DNA of 64,000 nucleotides from Pseudomonas sp. CC6-YY-74 (GTDB lineage: Bacteria; Pseudomonadota; Gammaproteobacteria; Pseudomonadales; Pseudomonadaceae): positions 2,952,001-3,016,000 of the forward strand of contig NZ_CP019947.1 of the NCBI RefSeq assembly GCF_002025205.1, given 5' to 3'. The position numbers were made by a program, and so were the translations under genes. Within the stretch, counting starts at the first letter, position 1; each line of letters opens with the position of its first letter. A model generated the notes under the pieces. It was not told the origin of the DNA, made no database searches, and saw only the letters and a list, made by a program, of their open reading frames with translations. Positions 36,390-45,546 of the stretch are shown in pieces.

Positions 36390-38750
36390 ATGAGCAACCA
36401 GGACATACCACCAAGCACGCAAAAACCAGCGCCAACCCTTGCCAGCCGTGGCATCCAGCCTCGTTTTGGCGAGCTGGTGCAAAGCAGTCGCAAGCTGGTG
36501 ATGAACCGGCTGGCGGAGCAACTGACGGGCGTTTTCGCTCAGGTCGATGACACTTTGTTCGAGTGCGCGGAAAAAGCCGAGAATAATCAGGTGCAAACCC
36601 TGTTCTTCGACAGCATGCGCGAGATTCGCAAACAGCGATCGCTGATCGAGCGAAGCTACCACCAGAAAATCTCGCAGAATTTCTCCGACTTTCTTGATGG
36701 CAAGCTCAAACCTGTGCCCAGCACCGCTGAACTGGATGCCGAACAGCTCGCTCTGGTACAGAACGAGGAGTATGAGGAAAGCCTGCTGATCACCACCATG
36801 GTCAACCAGGTCAAATCACGCTGCGCGCAACAGCTATTTGCCCTGGAGCAACGCCTGGTCCTGCTCAGCAATGGGCAACAACTGGGCGAGGAGAACAATC
36901 CCTTCGGCCCGCAAATGATTGCTCTAGCTTTTCGTCAGGCCTTGGCGCCCAGCCCGTTTCCGCTGCGGATCAAAGCCATCCTCTACAGCTTGTTCGACAA
37001 GCACGTGATGCTCAGTCTGGACACTATATATAGCGCACTGAATCAGCGACTGGTGGACGCGGGCGTACTGCCCAACCTCAAATACAGCGCCCAGCGCGTC
37101 GCCAACCCAGAGCGACCAAGCAGAACCGAGAACACGCCCGACGCCAGGGAGGAGCTGCCGGCGGACAGCAATCCCCAGGCCACCGCCAGCCCCTCGACCA
37201 ACGCGACTCACCGCTCAGCCCCGGCACAGCCGCTCGATCTCGATGGCCCGCCCCCCAGCAATCCGCTAGCGCTGCTACAGGGCCTGACCGCCCTGCTTGG
37301 CGAACATCGCCAACGCAATATTGACGCCCCCCTGCTCGGCGGCACCCGCAGTATCGCCAGCTATGCCCCGCGCGATGCCACCAGCACTTACAGCGCCAGC
37401 GATTTGCTCGACGCCCTCAACCACATGCAACGTCAGGCTGCCGATGAACTGGCGCAGCGCCTACAGCATCCACAGCAGGTCGAAGGCTTGAAAGCCGATT
37501 TGCAGCGACAACTGGAGACCTCCAGTCAGCACCCGGGCCAACAGAAACTGGCGGACCAGGAAGCCGATGTGATCGACCTGGTCGGCATGCTGTTCGACTT
37601 CGTCCTCGACGACACCTGTCTGAACGACAGCTACAAGAGCCTCCTCTCCCACCTGCACACCCCTTATCTGAAAGTGGCGTTGCAAGACAAGGCACTGTTC
37701 ACCCAACACAAGCACCCGGCGCGACGCCTGCTCAACAGCATGGCCCAGGCTGGCGTGCTCTATGGCGGCGAAACCAATGAACCCGCCCTGCTGGCCAAGA
37801 TGCAATGGGTGGTGGAGCGGGTGGTCGGTGCAGTCAGCGGCGATCAATCGCTGTTCGAGGCGCTACTCGAGCAGTTTGACGAATACACCGCCACCCTCAA
37901 GCACAAGGTCGAACTGCGCGAACACCGCGCCGTGGAAGCCGCCAAGGGCCGCGACAAACTGCTGGGCGCCCGCCAGCAGGCCGTCAACGTGATTGCCCGC
38001 AGCCTGAACCAACGCCAGACGCCAGGGATCATTCGCAGCTTCCTTAAACTGACCTGGGCCGATGTTCTGGTCTTCGTCCTGCTCCGCCATGGCGAGAACA
38101 GCAGGGAATGGCAACGCGCCTGTGAAGTGGCTGAACAACTGGCCTGGAGCGGCACACCACTTGATGAAAGCGGCCGCCAGCAACTGCAAGGGCTGCGCGT
38201 GGCGCTGCTGGATGATTTGCGCAAAGGCCTGCAACTGCTCGGTGGCTACCACGACGACGGCATTCGCCGTTTGCTGCAGGACCTGGTCGCCTGCCAGTAC
38301 GCTGCACAAGCCAAGCAACCGCAACTCGCCGACACCTTCGCGCCGCAGCTGCCGCCGAGCACACTCGGCGCCATGCTCGGCGAGGACGCCATGCTCGCTT
38401 CCCTGGCGCCGCGCGAATCCGGCCTGTCTGCACGCGCACAGACATTCGCCCAGGAGCTGATGCAAATCCAGTTCGGCACCTGGTTCGAATTCCTCACGGA
38501 CAACCAACCCCACCTGCTCAAGCTCTCCTGGTTCAGTCCGACCACGCGCAATTACATGTTTGTCGATCACAGTGGCCAGCGGGCGGCGATCAAACCCCTG
38601 ACCCTACTGGCCACTGAAATGGAACAGGGCCTGGCCCGCATCGTTCCGCCCGAAAGCGATGCGCCACTGGTGGATCGCGCCCTCAATGCCATTTATCGTG
38701 CACTGCAGCGCTTTAGCGGCCACACGAGCAAACCCACCAACCCACGCTAA
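36390..38750 (+). CDS. DUF1631 domain-containing protein, second copy
   Basis: Protein of 786 residues, paralogous to the DUF1631 protein at 15309-17615. Matching blocks are easy to see: QVDDTLFECAEKAENNQ near residue 55 against NADDTLFEMADRAASN, and the C-terminal FGTWFEFLTD...KLSWFS...YMFVDHSG against the PilZ-like end of the first copy. A low-complexity Pro/Ser/Ala stretch near 240-300 separates the N-terminal and central helical parts. The start MSNQDIPPSTQKPAPT follows AGGAACG. A PilZ-domain gene begins 17 bases after its stop, probably in the same operon, which strengthens a link to c-di-GMP or surface-behaviour signalling. Function unknown. Confidence 0.85.
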   Translation: MSNQDIPPSTQKPAPTLASRGIQPRFGELVQSSRKLVMNRLAEQLTGVFAQVDDTLFECAEKAENNQVQTLFFDSMREIRKQRSLIERSYHQKISQNFSDFLDGKLKPVPSTAELDAEQLALVQNEEYEESLLITTMVNQVKSRCAQQLFALEQRLVLLSNGQQLGEENNPFGPQMIALAFRQALAPSPFPLRIKAILYSLFDKHVMLSLDTIYSALNQRLVDAGVLPNLKYSAQRVANPERPSRTENTPDAREELPADSNPQATASPSTNATHRSAPAQPLDLDGPPPSNPLALLQGLTALLGEHRQRNIDAPLLGGTRSIASYAPRDATSTYSASDLLDALNHMQRQAADELAQRLQHPQQVEGLKADLQRQLETSSQHPGQQKLADQEADVIDLVGMLFDFVLDDTCLNDSYKSLLSHLHTPYLKVALQDKALFTQHKHPARRLLNSMAQAGVLYGGETNEPALLAKMQWVVERVVGAVSGDQSLFEALLEQFDEYTATLKHKVELREHRAVEAAKGRDKLLGARQQAVNVIARSLNQRQTPGIIRSFLKLTWADVLVFVLLRHGENSREWQRACEVAEQLAWSGTPLDESGRQQLQGLRVALLDDLRKGLQLLGGYHDDGIRRLLQDLVACQYAAQAKQPQLADTFAPQLPPSTLGAMLGEDAMLASLAPRESGLSARAQTFAQELMQIQFGTWFEFLTDNQPHLLKLSWFSPTTRNYMFVDHSGQRAAIKPLTLLATEMEQGLARIVPPESDAPLVDRALNAIYRALQRFSGHTSKPTNPR

Positions 38751-38767
38751 CCCGCCAAGGAGCCTCC

Positions 38768-39100
38768 ATGGAAGATCGTCGCCAGCACAGCCGTCACAGT
38801 ACCGAACTGCAGCTGGAAGTCTTCGAACTGCATACCGGACAGCGCCTCGGCCGTGTGGCAGACCTCTCTGCCGACGGCTTCATGCTGTTCAGCGACAAGC
38901 CGCACCTCGCGGATAACCTGGTCGAATGCCGCTTGGTCAGCGAGCAGGTGATCGACGGGGTCGGCGAGATCCAGTTAAGCGCCGACTGTTTATGGAGCCG
39001 CCCCGGCGCCGATGGCCAACACTGCTGGGCCGGTTTTCATATCATTGACCTAGAACCAGACCAGGCCGCAGCACTGGACATGCTGCTCAAGCATCTTTAA
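38768..39100 (+). CDS. PilZ domain-containing protein
   Basis: Small protein of 110 residues consisting of one PilZ domain. MEDRRQHSRHSTELQLEVFE has the R-x-x-x-R type c-di-GMP contact (RRQHSR) at the N-terminus, followed by VADLSADGFMLFSD near residue 38, matching the D/N-x-S-x-x-G motif. It therefore looks able to bind c-di-GMP. It follows the DUF1631 gene by 17 bases, with AAGGAG ahead, so the two are probably cotranscribed. Convergent with clpB. Confidence 0.88.
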   Translation: MEDRRQHSRHSTELQLEVFELHTGQRLGRVADLSADGFMLFSDKPHLADNLVECRLVSEQVIDGVGEIQLSADCLWSRPGADGQHCWAGFHIIDLEPDQAAALDMLLKHL

Positions 39101-39124
39101 GCGCTAGCCGATCATGCCGATGAC

Positions 39125-39156
39125 CCAGTGATCCAGTGATCCAGTGATCCAGTGAT
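39125..39156. repeat. 8-bp microsatellite
   Basis: Four exact copies of CCAGTGAT lie in the gap between the convergent PilZ gene and clpB. A palindromic element (GTAGGATGGTGCGGGTCG through GCACCCTACGAAAGCC) follows immediately to 39205. Confidence 0.9.
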
Positions 39157-39246
39157 CCGTAGGATGGTGCGGGTCGCGTAGGCCGAGCGCACCCTACGAA
39201 AGCCGTACCTAGTTACTCGCGACCACGCATGAGAGCTGTCGCACCG

Positions 39247-39286
39247 TATAAAAAACGCCCCGCACAGCCTGGCCGTGCGGGGCGTT
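39247..39286 (-). terminator. Rho-independent terminator of clpB
   Basis: On the minus strand, a 12-bp stem AACGCCCCGCAC/GTGCGGGGCGTT with a nine-base loop is followed by TTTTTATACGG, 16 bases after the clpB stop. Confidence 0.9.
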
Positions 39287-39301
39287 GTTATTGCAGCAGG
39301 C

Positions 39302-41866
39302 TTAGACGAAGACGATTTCGTCGTTTTCGACTGTGCCATTGACGGTGCTGCCAGGGCCGAACTTGCCGGCGAGGATCAACTGCGCCAGCGGGTTTTCGAT
39401 CCAGCGCTGAATCGCCCGCTTCAGCGGCCGCGCGCCGTAGACCGGGTCGTAACCGATGGCAACCAGCTTGTCCAAGGCCTCGTCGCTCAGCTCCAGGCTC
39501 AGCTCGCGCTCAGCCAGACGCAGGCGCAAGCGGCTCAGCTGGATTTTCGCGATGCCAGCGATCTGCTCGCGGGCCAGTGGCTCGAACACCACCACTTCAT
39601 CGATACGGTTGACGAACTCCGGACGGAAATGCGTGTTCACTGCATCCATCACCGCAGCTAGCTGCGCCTCGCGGTCACCGACCAGCTCCTGGATTTGCGC
39701 TGAGCCCAGGTTGGAGGTCATCACGATCACGGTGTTCTTGAAGTCGACGGTGCGCCCATGACTGTCGGTCAGGCGACCGTCTTCCATGACCTGCAGCAGA
39801 ATGTTGAACACATCCGGGTGAGCTTTCTCCACCTCGTCAAGCAGCACCACCGAGTAGGGCTTGCGGCGTACCGCCTCGGTCAGGTAACCGCCCTCTTCGT
39901 AGCCGACGTAGCCTGGCGGCGCACCGATCAGCCGCGACACGGAATGTTTCTCCATGAACTCGGACATGTCGATGCGCACCAGCGCCTCCTCGGTGTCGAA
40001 GAGGAACTCGGCCAAGGCCTTGCACAGCTCGGTCTTGCCCACCCCGGTCGGGCCGAGGAACAGGAAGGAGCCGCTGGGCCGATTTGGATCGGACAACCCG
40101 GCGCGGGATCGGCGTACCGCATTGGCCACGGCGACCACCGCTTCGTTCTGGCCGATCACCCGCTGGTGCAGCAGGCCTTCCATCTTCAGCAGCTTGTCGC
40201 GCTCGCCTTCGAGCATCTTCGATACCGGGATGCCGGTCCACTTGGACACCACCTCGGCAATTTCTTCCTCGGTGACCTTGCTGCGCAGCAGCTGGTTCTC
40301 GGTCTTGCCGTGCTGGTCGACCATCTGCAGGCTGCGCTCCAGATCCGGAATGATGCCGTACTGCAGTTCGGCCATGCGGCTGAGATCGCCCTTGCGCCGC
40401 GCGGCCTCAAGCTCCTGGCGCGACTGCTCGATTTTCTGCTGGATCTGCGCGGAGCCTTGCACCTCGGCCTTTTCCGCCTTCCAGATCTCTTCAAGATCGG
40501 CGTACTCGCGCTCCAGCCGGGCGATGTCTTCCTTGAGTTTTTCCAGGCGCTTGATCGCCGCCTCGTCGTCCTCTTTCTTCAACGCCTGGGCTTCGACTTT
40601 GAGCTGGATCAGCCGGCGCTCCAAACGGTCGAGCACTTCCGGCTTGGAGTCGATCTCCATGCGGATACGACTGGCGGCCTCGTCGATCAGGTCGATGGCC
40701 TTGTCCGGCAGCTGGCGGTCGGTGATGTAGCGGTGGCTGAGCTTGGCCGCGGCGATGATCGCACCGTCGGTGATCGCCACCTTGTGGTGCACCTCGTAAC
40801 GCTCCTTGAGGCCACGCAGGATGGCGATGGTGTCTTCCTCGCTCGGCTCATCCACTAGCACCTTCTGGAAGCGTCGCTCCAGAGCGGCGTCCTTCTCGAT
40901 GTACTGACGGTACTCGTTGAGGGTGGTGGCGCCGACGCAGTGCAGTTCGCCACGCGCCAAGGCCGGCTTGAGCATATTGCCGGCGTCCATCGAGCCCTCG
41001 GCCTTGCCGGCGCCAACCATGGTGTGGATTTCGTCGATAAACAGGATGATCCGCCCTTCCTGCTTGCCCAGTTCGTTGAGCACCGCCTTCAGGCGCTCCT
41101 CAAACTCACCGCGGAATTTCGCCCCGGCAATCAGCGCGCCCATGTCCAGCGACAGCACGCGCTTGTCCTTCAGGCCATCCGGTACCTCGCCGTTGACGAT
41201 ACGCTGGGCCAGGCCTTCGACAATCGCGGTCTTGCCCACGCCCGGCTCGCCGATCAGCACCGGATTGTTCTTGGTGCGGCGCTGCAACACCTGGATGGTG
41301 CGGCGGATCTCGTCGTCACGGCCGATCACCGGATCCAGCTTGCCCTCTTCGGCGAGCTTGGTCAGGTCGACGGTGTATTTATCCAGAGCCTGACGAGCTT
41401 CCTCGGCATTCGGGTCGTTCACCGCGTCGCCGCCGCGCAGGTTGCTGATAGCGTTTTCCAGGGCTTTCTTGCTCACGCCCTGGCCGAGCAGCAACTTGCC
41501 CAGTTTGGTGCCATCGTCTAGGGCAGCCAACAGCACCAACTCACTGGAGATGAACTGGTCACCCTTCTGCTGGGACAGGCGATCGGCCTGATTGAGCAGG
41601 CGCGCCAGATCCTGGGACAGGTTGATATCACCGGTAGGGTTCTGAATCTTGCCCAGACGATCGAGCTCCTGACTCAACCCCTGGCGCAGGTTGTTGACGT
41701 CGAAGCCAACCTGCCTCAGCAGCGGCTTGATCGAACCGCCCTGCTGGTCGAGCAACGCCTGCATCAGGTGCAGCGGCTCGATAGCGGCATGATCGAGGCC
41801 GACGGCCAGTGATTGGGCGTCGGATAAGGCAAGTTGCAGCTTGCTGGTTAAACGGTCGATTCGCAT
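39302..41866 (-). CDS. clpB: ATP-dependent disaggregase ClpB
   Basis: Hexameric AAA+ chaperone of 854 residues that, with DnaK, pulls proteins out of aggregates after heat stress. The N-terminal Clp repeat domain spans 1-150. NBD1 carries Walker [18 protein letters not shown] near 200. The coiled-coil middle domain, about 410-525, separates it from NBD2 with Walker [14 protein letters not shown] near 605 and Walker [15 protein letters not shown]. The Tyr pore loops include [12 protein letters not shown] and GYVGYEEGG. The ATG at 41866 follows AAAGGAAGG. I looked for a sigma-32 promoter upstream and found no good match. Confidence 0.97.
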   Translation of the reverse strand: MRIDRLTSKLQLALSDAQSLAVGLDHAAIEPLHLMQALLDQQGGSIKPLLRQVGFDVNNLRQGLSQELDRLGKIQNPTGDINLSQDLARLLNQADRLSQQKGDQFISSELVLLAALDDGTKLGKLLLGQGVSKKALENAISNLRGGDAVNDPNAEEARQALDKYTVDLTKLAEEGKLDPVIGRDDEIRRTIQVLQRRTKNNPVLIGEPGVGKTAIVEGLAQRIVNGEVPDGLKDKRVLSLDMGALIAGAKFRGEFEERLKAVLNELGKQEGRIILFIDEIHTMVGAGKAEGSMDAGNMLKPALARGELHCVGATTLNEYRQYIEKDAALERRFQKVLVDEPSEEDTIAILRGLKERYEVHHKVAITDGAIIAAAKLSHRYITDRQLPDKAIDLIDEAASRIRMEIDSKPEVLDRLERRLIQLKVEAQALKKEDDEAAIKRLEKLKEDIARLEREYADLEEIWKAEKAEVQGSAQIQQKIEQSRQELEAARRKGDLSRMAELQYGIIPDLERSLQMVDQHGKTENQLLRSKVTEEEIAEVVSKWTGIPVSKMLEGERDKLLKMEGLLHQRVIGQNEAVVAVANAVRRSRAGLSDPNRPSGSFLFLGPTGVGKTELCKALAEFLFDTEEALVRIDMSEFMEKHSVSRLIGAPPGYVGYEEGGYLTEAVRRKPYSVVLLDEVEKAHPDVFNILLQVMEDGRLTDSHGRTVDFKNTVIVMTSNLGSAQIQELVGDREAQLAAVMDAVNTHFRPEFVNRIDEVVVFEPLAREQIAGIAKIQLSRLRLRLAERELSLELSDEALDKLVAIGYDPVYGARPLKRAIQRWIENPLAQLILAGKFGPGSTVNGTVENDEIVFV

Positions 41867-42009
41867 TGCGTCATCCTTCCTTTAAGAGCAGGCCGGCGCG
41901 ATGGACACCCCTATATTGAAAGCCTGCCGAGATGAAGACTAGATGAGGTCGATTGTGCGAGTTTCAAGCGCGCAAGCGTTGATCTGGGTCATGCCGAGCA
42001 CACTCAGGC

Positions 42010-42096
42010 GTTCGCGTGGAGCGCAGCGACAAGCCCGCCAGTTATGTGCCGCGCCCACGAGCCGCGGCGCACTGGCTGCGGCGAGTGACACCCTAG
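42010..42096 (-). repeat. Degenerate REPIN upstream of clpB
   Basis: TTCGCGTGGAGCGCAGCGAC ... GCACTGGCTGCGGCGAGTGA CACCCTA is a partial copy in the gap between clpB and pgeF. It lies directly after the pgeF stop. Confidence 0.75.
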
Positions 42097-42106
42097 AGAG
42101 AAAGGA

Positions 42107-42844
42107 TCAGCTGACCAGCCAGATCAACGAAGCGAAGCGACCGGTACGGGCGGCGCGGCGGTAGGAGTAGAAGCGCGGGTCGCTATAGGTGCACAAGCCG
42201 CCGCCGAAGACGGCCGTAACCCCTCGCGCCGCCAGGCGGATCCGCGCCAACTGATAGATATCGGCCATATAACGATCCGGGTTGACGCTGGCAACGAAGG
42301 CTTCGGCTGCCTGCGGGTGCACGGCCATGAACGCTTCGCGCACCTCGGCGCCGACTTCGAAGGCTTGCGGGCCAATCGCTGGCCCGAGCCAGACCAGTAC
42401 GTCCTCCGACTGCACAGCCAGCGCATCCAGCGTCGCCTCCAGCACGCCGCCAGCCAGCCCACGCCACCCCGCATGGGCGGCGGCGACCCGACTGCCGGCA
42501 CGATCACAAAACAGCACTGGCAGACAATCGGCGGTCATCACGGTACAGGCGACCCCCGGCGTGGTGGTCCAACTGGCATCGGCTTCGGCTACTTCACCCG
42601 GCTCGGCAGGCACGACGGCAACGCCATGCACCTGACGCAACCAGGCCGGCTTGCAGCCCAGCTGGCTGATCAGGCGCTGGCGGTTCTTGATCACGGCAAC
42701 AGGGTCGTCCTCGACATGCTCGCCGAGATTGAAGCTGTCGAACGGCGCGGCGCTGAGACCACCGCTGCGCGTCGTGATACAGGCCTTGACCCAGGCGGGC
42801 GCAGGCCAATCTGGCGTCAACCAGTCATGGGCCCAGCTGCTCAC
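42107..42844 (-). CDS. pgeF: Peptidoglycan editing factor PgeF (laccase-domain YfiH)
   Basis: YfiH/PgeF-type protein of 245 residues with a multicopper-like 'polyphenol oxidase' domain. E. coli PgeF is reported to remove wrong amino acids such as L-Ser from peptidoglycan precursors. Metal-site residues are visible in ACVMTADCLPVLF (as TVMTADCLPVLFCD near residue 115) and VAAAHAGWRGLAGGVLEATL near 133. GPAIGPQAFEVG near 170 is also typical. It overlaps rluD by four bases (ATGA) and is therefore coupled to it. Confidence 0.92.
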   Translation of the reverse strand: MSSWAHDWLTPDWPAPAWVKACITTRSGGLSAAPFDSFNLGEHVEDDPVAVIKNRQRLISQLGCKPAWLRQVHGVAVVPAEPGEVAEADASWTTTPGVACTVMTADCLPVLFCDRAGSRVAAAHAGWRGLAGGVLEATLDALAVQSEDVLVWLGPAIGPQAFEVGAEVREAFMAVHPQAAEAFVASVNPDRYMADIYQLARIRLAARGVTAVFGGGLCTYSDPRFYSYRRAARTGRFASLIWLVS

Positions 42845-43815
42845 CCAATAAACGCCTCGCGATCCTGACGCAATAGCGTCAGCAACCAGACGAAATCATC
42901 CGGCAGCGGCGACTGCCACTTCATCCGTTTCCCGGTAATCGGGTGATCCAGTTCGAGGAAGCGCGCATGCAGGGCCTGACGCGGGAACTCCTTGAGGCTC
43001 TGCACCATGGTCAGGCTGGCCGCAGGCGGAATGCGGAAACGCCCACCGTAGACCGGGTCGCCGACCAGCGGATAACCGACATGGCTCATGTGCACGCGAA
43101 TCTGGTGAGTACGCCCGGTTTCCAGCTTGACCCGCGCATGGGTGTGCGAGCGGAAGCGCTCCAGCACCCGGTAATGGCTGACCGCCGGCTTGCCGCCGTC
43201 GCTGACGGCCATACGCTGGCGCTGCGCCGAACTGCGGCCAATGGGCGCGTTGATCTTGCCGCCGGCGGTGATCACGCCGATCACGATGCACTCGTAGATC
43301 CGGCTGACCGTACGCTTCTGCAGTTGATCGACCAGGCGCGTCTGCGCCTCAATGGTCTTGGCCACCACCATCAGTCCGGTGGTGTCCTTGTCCAGGCGAT
43401 GAACGATGCCGCAACGCGGCACGTTGACGATATCCGGCACGTGGTGCAGCAAGGCGTTGAGCAGAGTGCCATCGGCATGCCCCGCGGCCGGATGCACCAC
43501 CAGCCCCGCCGGCTTATTGATCACCAGTATCTGGTCGTCCTCAAAGACGATGTCCAGGGCGATATCCTGGGCGATCCACTCGCCCTGAGCCTCCTGCTCG
43601 GCGCGCAGCGCCAGTAACGCTCCGCCATGCACGATGTCACGCGGGCGTACCACGGCACCATCGACAGTCAGCAGCCCCTCTTTGATCCAGGCAGACAGGC
43701 GCGAACGCGAGTGCTCGGCGAACAGTTGGGCGGCGACTTGGTCGAGGCGTTGACCGCCCATATCAATGGGCACCTCGGCGTTCAGTTCAATGGTCTGCTT
43801 ATTAATAGAGGACAT
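42841..43815 (-). CDS. rluD: 23S rRNA pseudouridine synthase RluD
   Basis: Pseudouridine synthase of about 324 residues that modifies positions 1911, 1915 and 1917 of 23S rRNA helix 69 in E. coli. An N-terminal S4 RNA-binding domain spans about 18-80 (GGQRLDQVAAQLFAEHSRSR). The catalytic motif is GIVHRLDKDTTGLMVVAKT, with the nucleophilic Asp near 140. GRTHQIRVHMSHVGYPLVGD lies near 230. I prefer the ATG giving MSSINKQTIELNAEVP; a TTG three codons earlier is possible. First gene of rluD-pgeF and divergent from bamD, the usual arrangement. Confidence 0.95.
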   Translation of the reverse strand: MSSINKQTIELNAEVPIDMGGQRLDQVAAQLFAEHSRSRLSAWIKEGLLTVDGAVVRPRDIVHGGALLALRAEQEAQGEWIAQDIALDIVFEDDQILVINKPAGLVVHPAAGHADGTLLNALLHHVPDIVNVPRCGIVHRLDKDTTGLMVVAKTIEAQTRLVDQLQKRTVSRIYECIVIGVITAGGKINAPIGRSSAQRQRMAVSDGGKPAVSHYRVLERFRSHTHARVKLETGRTHQIRVHMSHVGYPLVGDPVYGGRFRIPPAASLTMVQSLKEFPRQALHARFLELDHPITGKRMKWQSPLPDDFVWLLTLLRQDREAFIG

Positions 43816-44133
43816 GCTCGGCAACAGTGGGGGACCTGAGGGTCGGTTGATGGTTCATTGCACGCCGCATTGCCGTGGCCAATCAGGCCAGGCAAGGCGT
43901 GGGACATCGCTGAATGGTCGCTAACTTGGCACGACCCGCACTACGACCTGGCTGCTTTTGCCGCACAACCCCAAGGGCTGCGGTGAAAATGCAACGTCAA
44001 CAGGCCCTACTTTTGGTTTCGGCTACGCGCTTGTGGTTAAATACGGCGTCTTTGCCCCAGGGTCACCGGGGGCGCTCATCATAACAGGACGGCTTTGCTC
44101 AAGACAGCCGCCGTCACAGGGACGCAAGCCGCC
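43816..44133. other. rluD-bamD divergent promoter region
   Basis: About 320 bases without a gene. It must carry the divergent promoters of rluD and bamD. I can point to TGTGGTTAAATACGG near 44032 as a possible -10 region for bamD but cannot pair it with a convincing -35. No repeat of the REPIN type is present here. Confidence 0.35.
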
Positions 44134-45135
44134 ATGCAAGTGAGACACCTGCTGCTGATCGCCATCCTCGCCCTTACCGCTGCCTGCTCGTCCAAAGACG
44201 TACTCGACGAGAACCTGAGCGAGACCGAGCTGTACCAGCAGGCTCAAAGCGATCTGGACAACAAGAGCTACACCAGTGCGGTGACCAAGCTCAAGGCTCT
44301 GGAGTCGCGTTATCCGTTCGGCCGTTATGCCGAACAAGCCCAGCTGGAGCTGATCTACGCTTACTACAAGAATGCCGAGCCGGAAGCTTCGAGATCCGCC
44401 GCCGAGCGCTTCATCCGCCTGCATCCGCAGCATCCGAACGTCGACTACGCCTATTACGTCAAGGGCCTGGCTTCTTTCGACCAGGACCGTGGCCTGATCG
44501 CCCGCTTCCTACCGCTGGACATGACCAAGCGCGACCCCGGTGCCGCTCGCGACTCCTACAACGAGTTCGCCCAGCTCACCAGCCGCTATCCGAACAGCCG
44601 GTACTCGCCGGATGCCAAGCAGCGCATGATCTACCTGCGCAACCTGCTGGCCGCTTACGAAATCCATGTAGCTCACTACTACCTGACCCGTCAGGCTTAT
44701 GTCGCCGCCGCCAACCGTGGCCGCTACGTGGTGGAAAACTTCCAGGAAACCCCGGCAGTCGGCGACGGCCTGGCGGTGATGACCGAGGCTTATCAGCGCC
44801 TGACCCTGGATGATCTGGCCGCGACCAGCCTGGAAACCCTCAAGCTCAACTACCCGGAGCACCCAAGCCTGGCCGGTGGCGAATTCGTGCCCCGTGAAGA
44901 AGAAGCCGACACCCGCTCCTGGCTGGCCAAGGCTACTCTCGGCCTGATCGAAAGCGACACGCCGCTGCCGCCGGGCGAAACCCGCGCCGGCCAGGACGTG
45001 ATCCGCCAGTACGAAGACGCCGCGGAGGAGATCCCCGAAGAGCTGAAATCGGCAACCGCAGACGAACCCCGCCAGGAAACCCAGGGCCGCAAACGCTCCT
45101 GGTTCAGCTACATGACCTTCGGCCTGTTCGACTGA
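44134..45135 (+). CDS. bamD: Outer membrane assembly lipoprotein BamD
   Basis: Lipoprotein of 333 residues, an essential part of the BAM complex that inserts beta-barrel proteins in the outer membrane. The signal peptide ends in a lipobox, ALTAAC, near residue 18, so the mature protein starts at Cys. Five TPR-like repeats follow ([40 protein letters not shown], and [20 protein letters not shown]). Compared with E. coli BamD (about 245 residues), it has a C-terminal tail of about 80 residues rich in Glu and Arg, common in pseudomonads. Start ATG at 44134. Followed by a strong terminator. Confidence 0.95.
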   Translation: MQVRHLLLIAILALTAACSSKDVLDENLSETELYQQAQSDLDNKSYTSAVTKLKALESRYPFGRYAEQAQLELIYAYYKNAEPEASRSAAERFIRLHPQHPNVDYAYYVKGLASFDQDRGLIARFLPLDMTKRDPGAARDSYNEFAQLTSRYPNSRYSPDAKQRMIYLRNLLAAYEIHVAHYYLTRQAYVAAANRGRYVVENFQETPAVGDGLAVMTEAYQRLTLDDLAATSLETLKLNYPEHPSLAGGEFVPREEEADTRSWLAKATLGLIESDTPLPPGETRAGQDVIRQYEDAAEEIPEELKSATADEPRQETQGRKRSWFSYMTFGLFD

Positions 45136-45170
45136 AAAACTGAACCGCCTAAACAGCGAGGTTCAGAGAA

Positions 45171-45210
45171 AATGCCGCGCACTTGAGACGAGTGCGCGGC
45201 ATTTTTTATG
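45171..45210 (+). terminator. Rho-independent terminator of bamD
   Basis: A 13-bp perfect stem AATGCCGCGCACT/AGTGCGCGGCATT (45171-45183 with 45191-45203) is followed by TTTTTATG. Confidence 0.92.
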
Positions 45211-45297
45211 GGCAAGATAAAATCGGGGATATCTGACGCCTGTGCAACCGAGCCCAAAGCTTACAGCAGCAACACCGCCTACTCCTTGTGCTCGCAT

Positions 45298-45514
45298 CGG
45301 ACGTCACGCGCCGCAGGCGGTGCACCAAGGCTCATCGGTGCGCCGCATATCTGGCGGGCTGTCGCTGCGCTCCGAGGCCGCCCTACAACCTCGAGCAAGC
45401 CGCAACACCGTAGGGTGTACTCGCCGCAGGCAGTGCACCAAGGCTCATCGGCGCAGCGCATATCCGGCGGAATGTCGCTGCACTCCGAGCAGATCGCCGC
45501 CCGAGCCGCCCTAC
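45298..45514 (+). repeat. REPIN cluster, two copies
   Basis: Copies at about 45298-45386 and 45410-45514 in the bamD-nadE gap. The second carries an inserted GAGCAGATCGCCGCCCGA segment before its terminal CCGCCCTAC. Confidence 0.8.
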
Positions 45515-45546
45515 CTCCAATCGGAACGCGGGCCTGCCTTTGCACC

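Noticed and set aside
41867..42000. Sigma-32 heat-shock promoter of clpB
   Set aside because: No CTTGAAA/CCCCAT pair with proper spacing could be read on the minus strand; the CCCCTATAT at 41906 is on the wrong strand.
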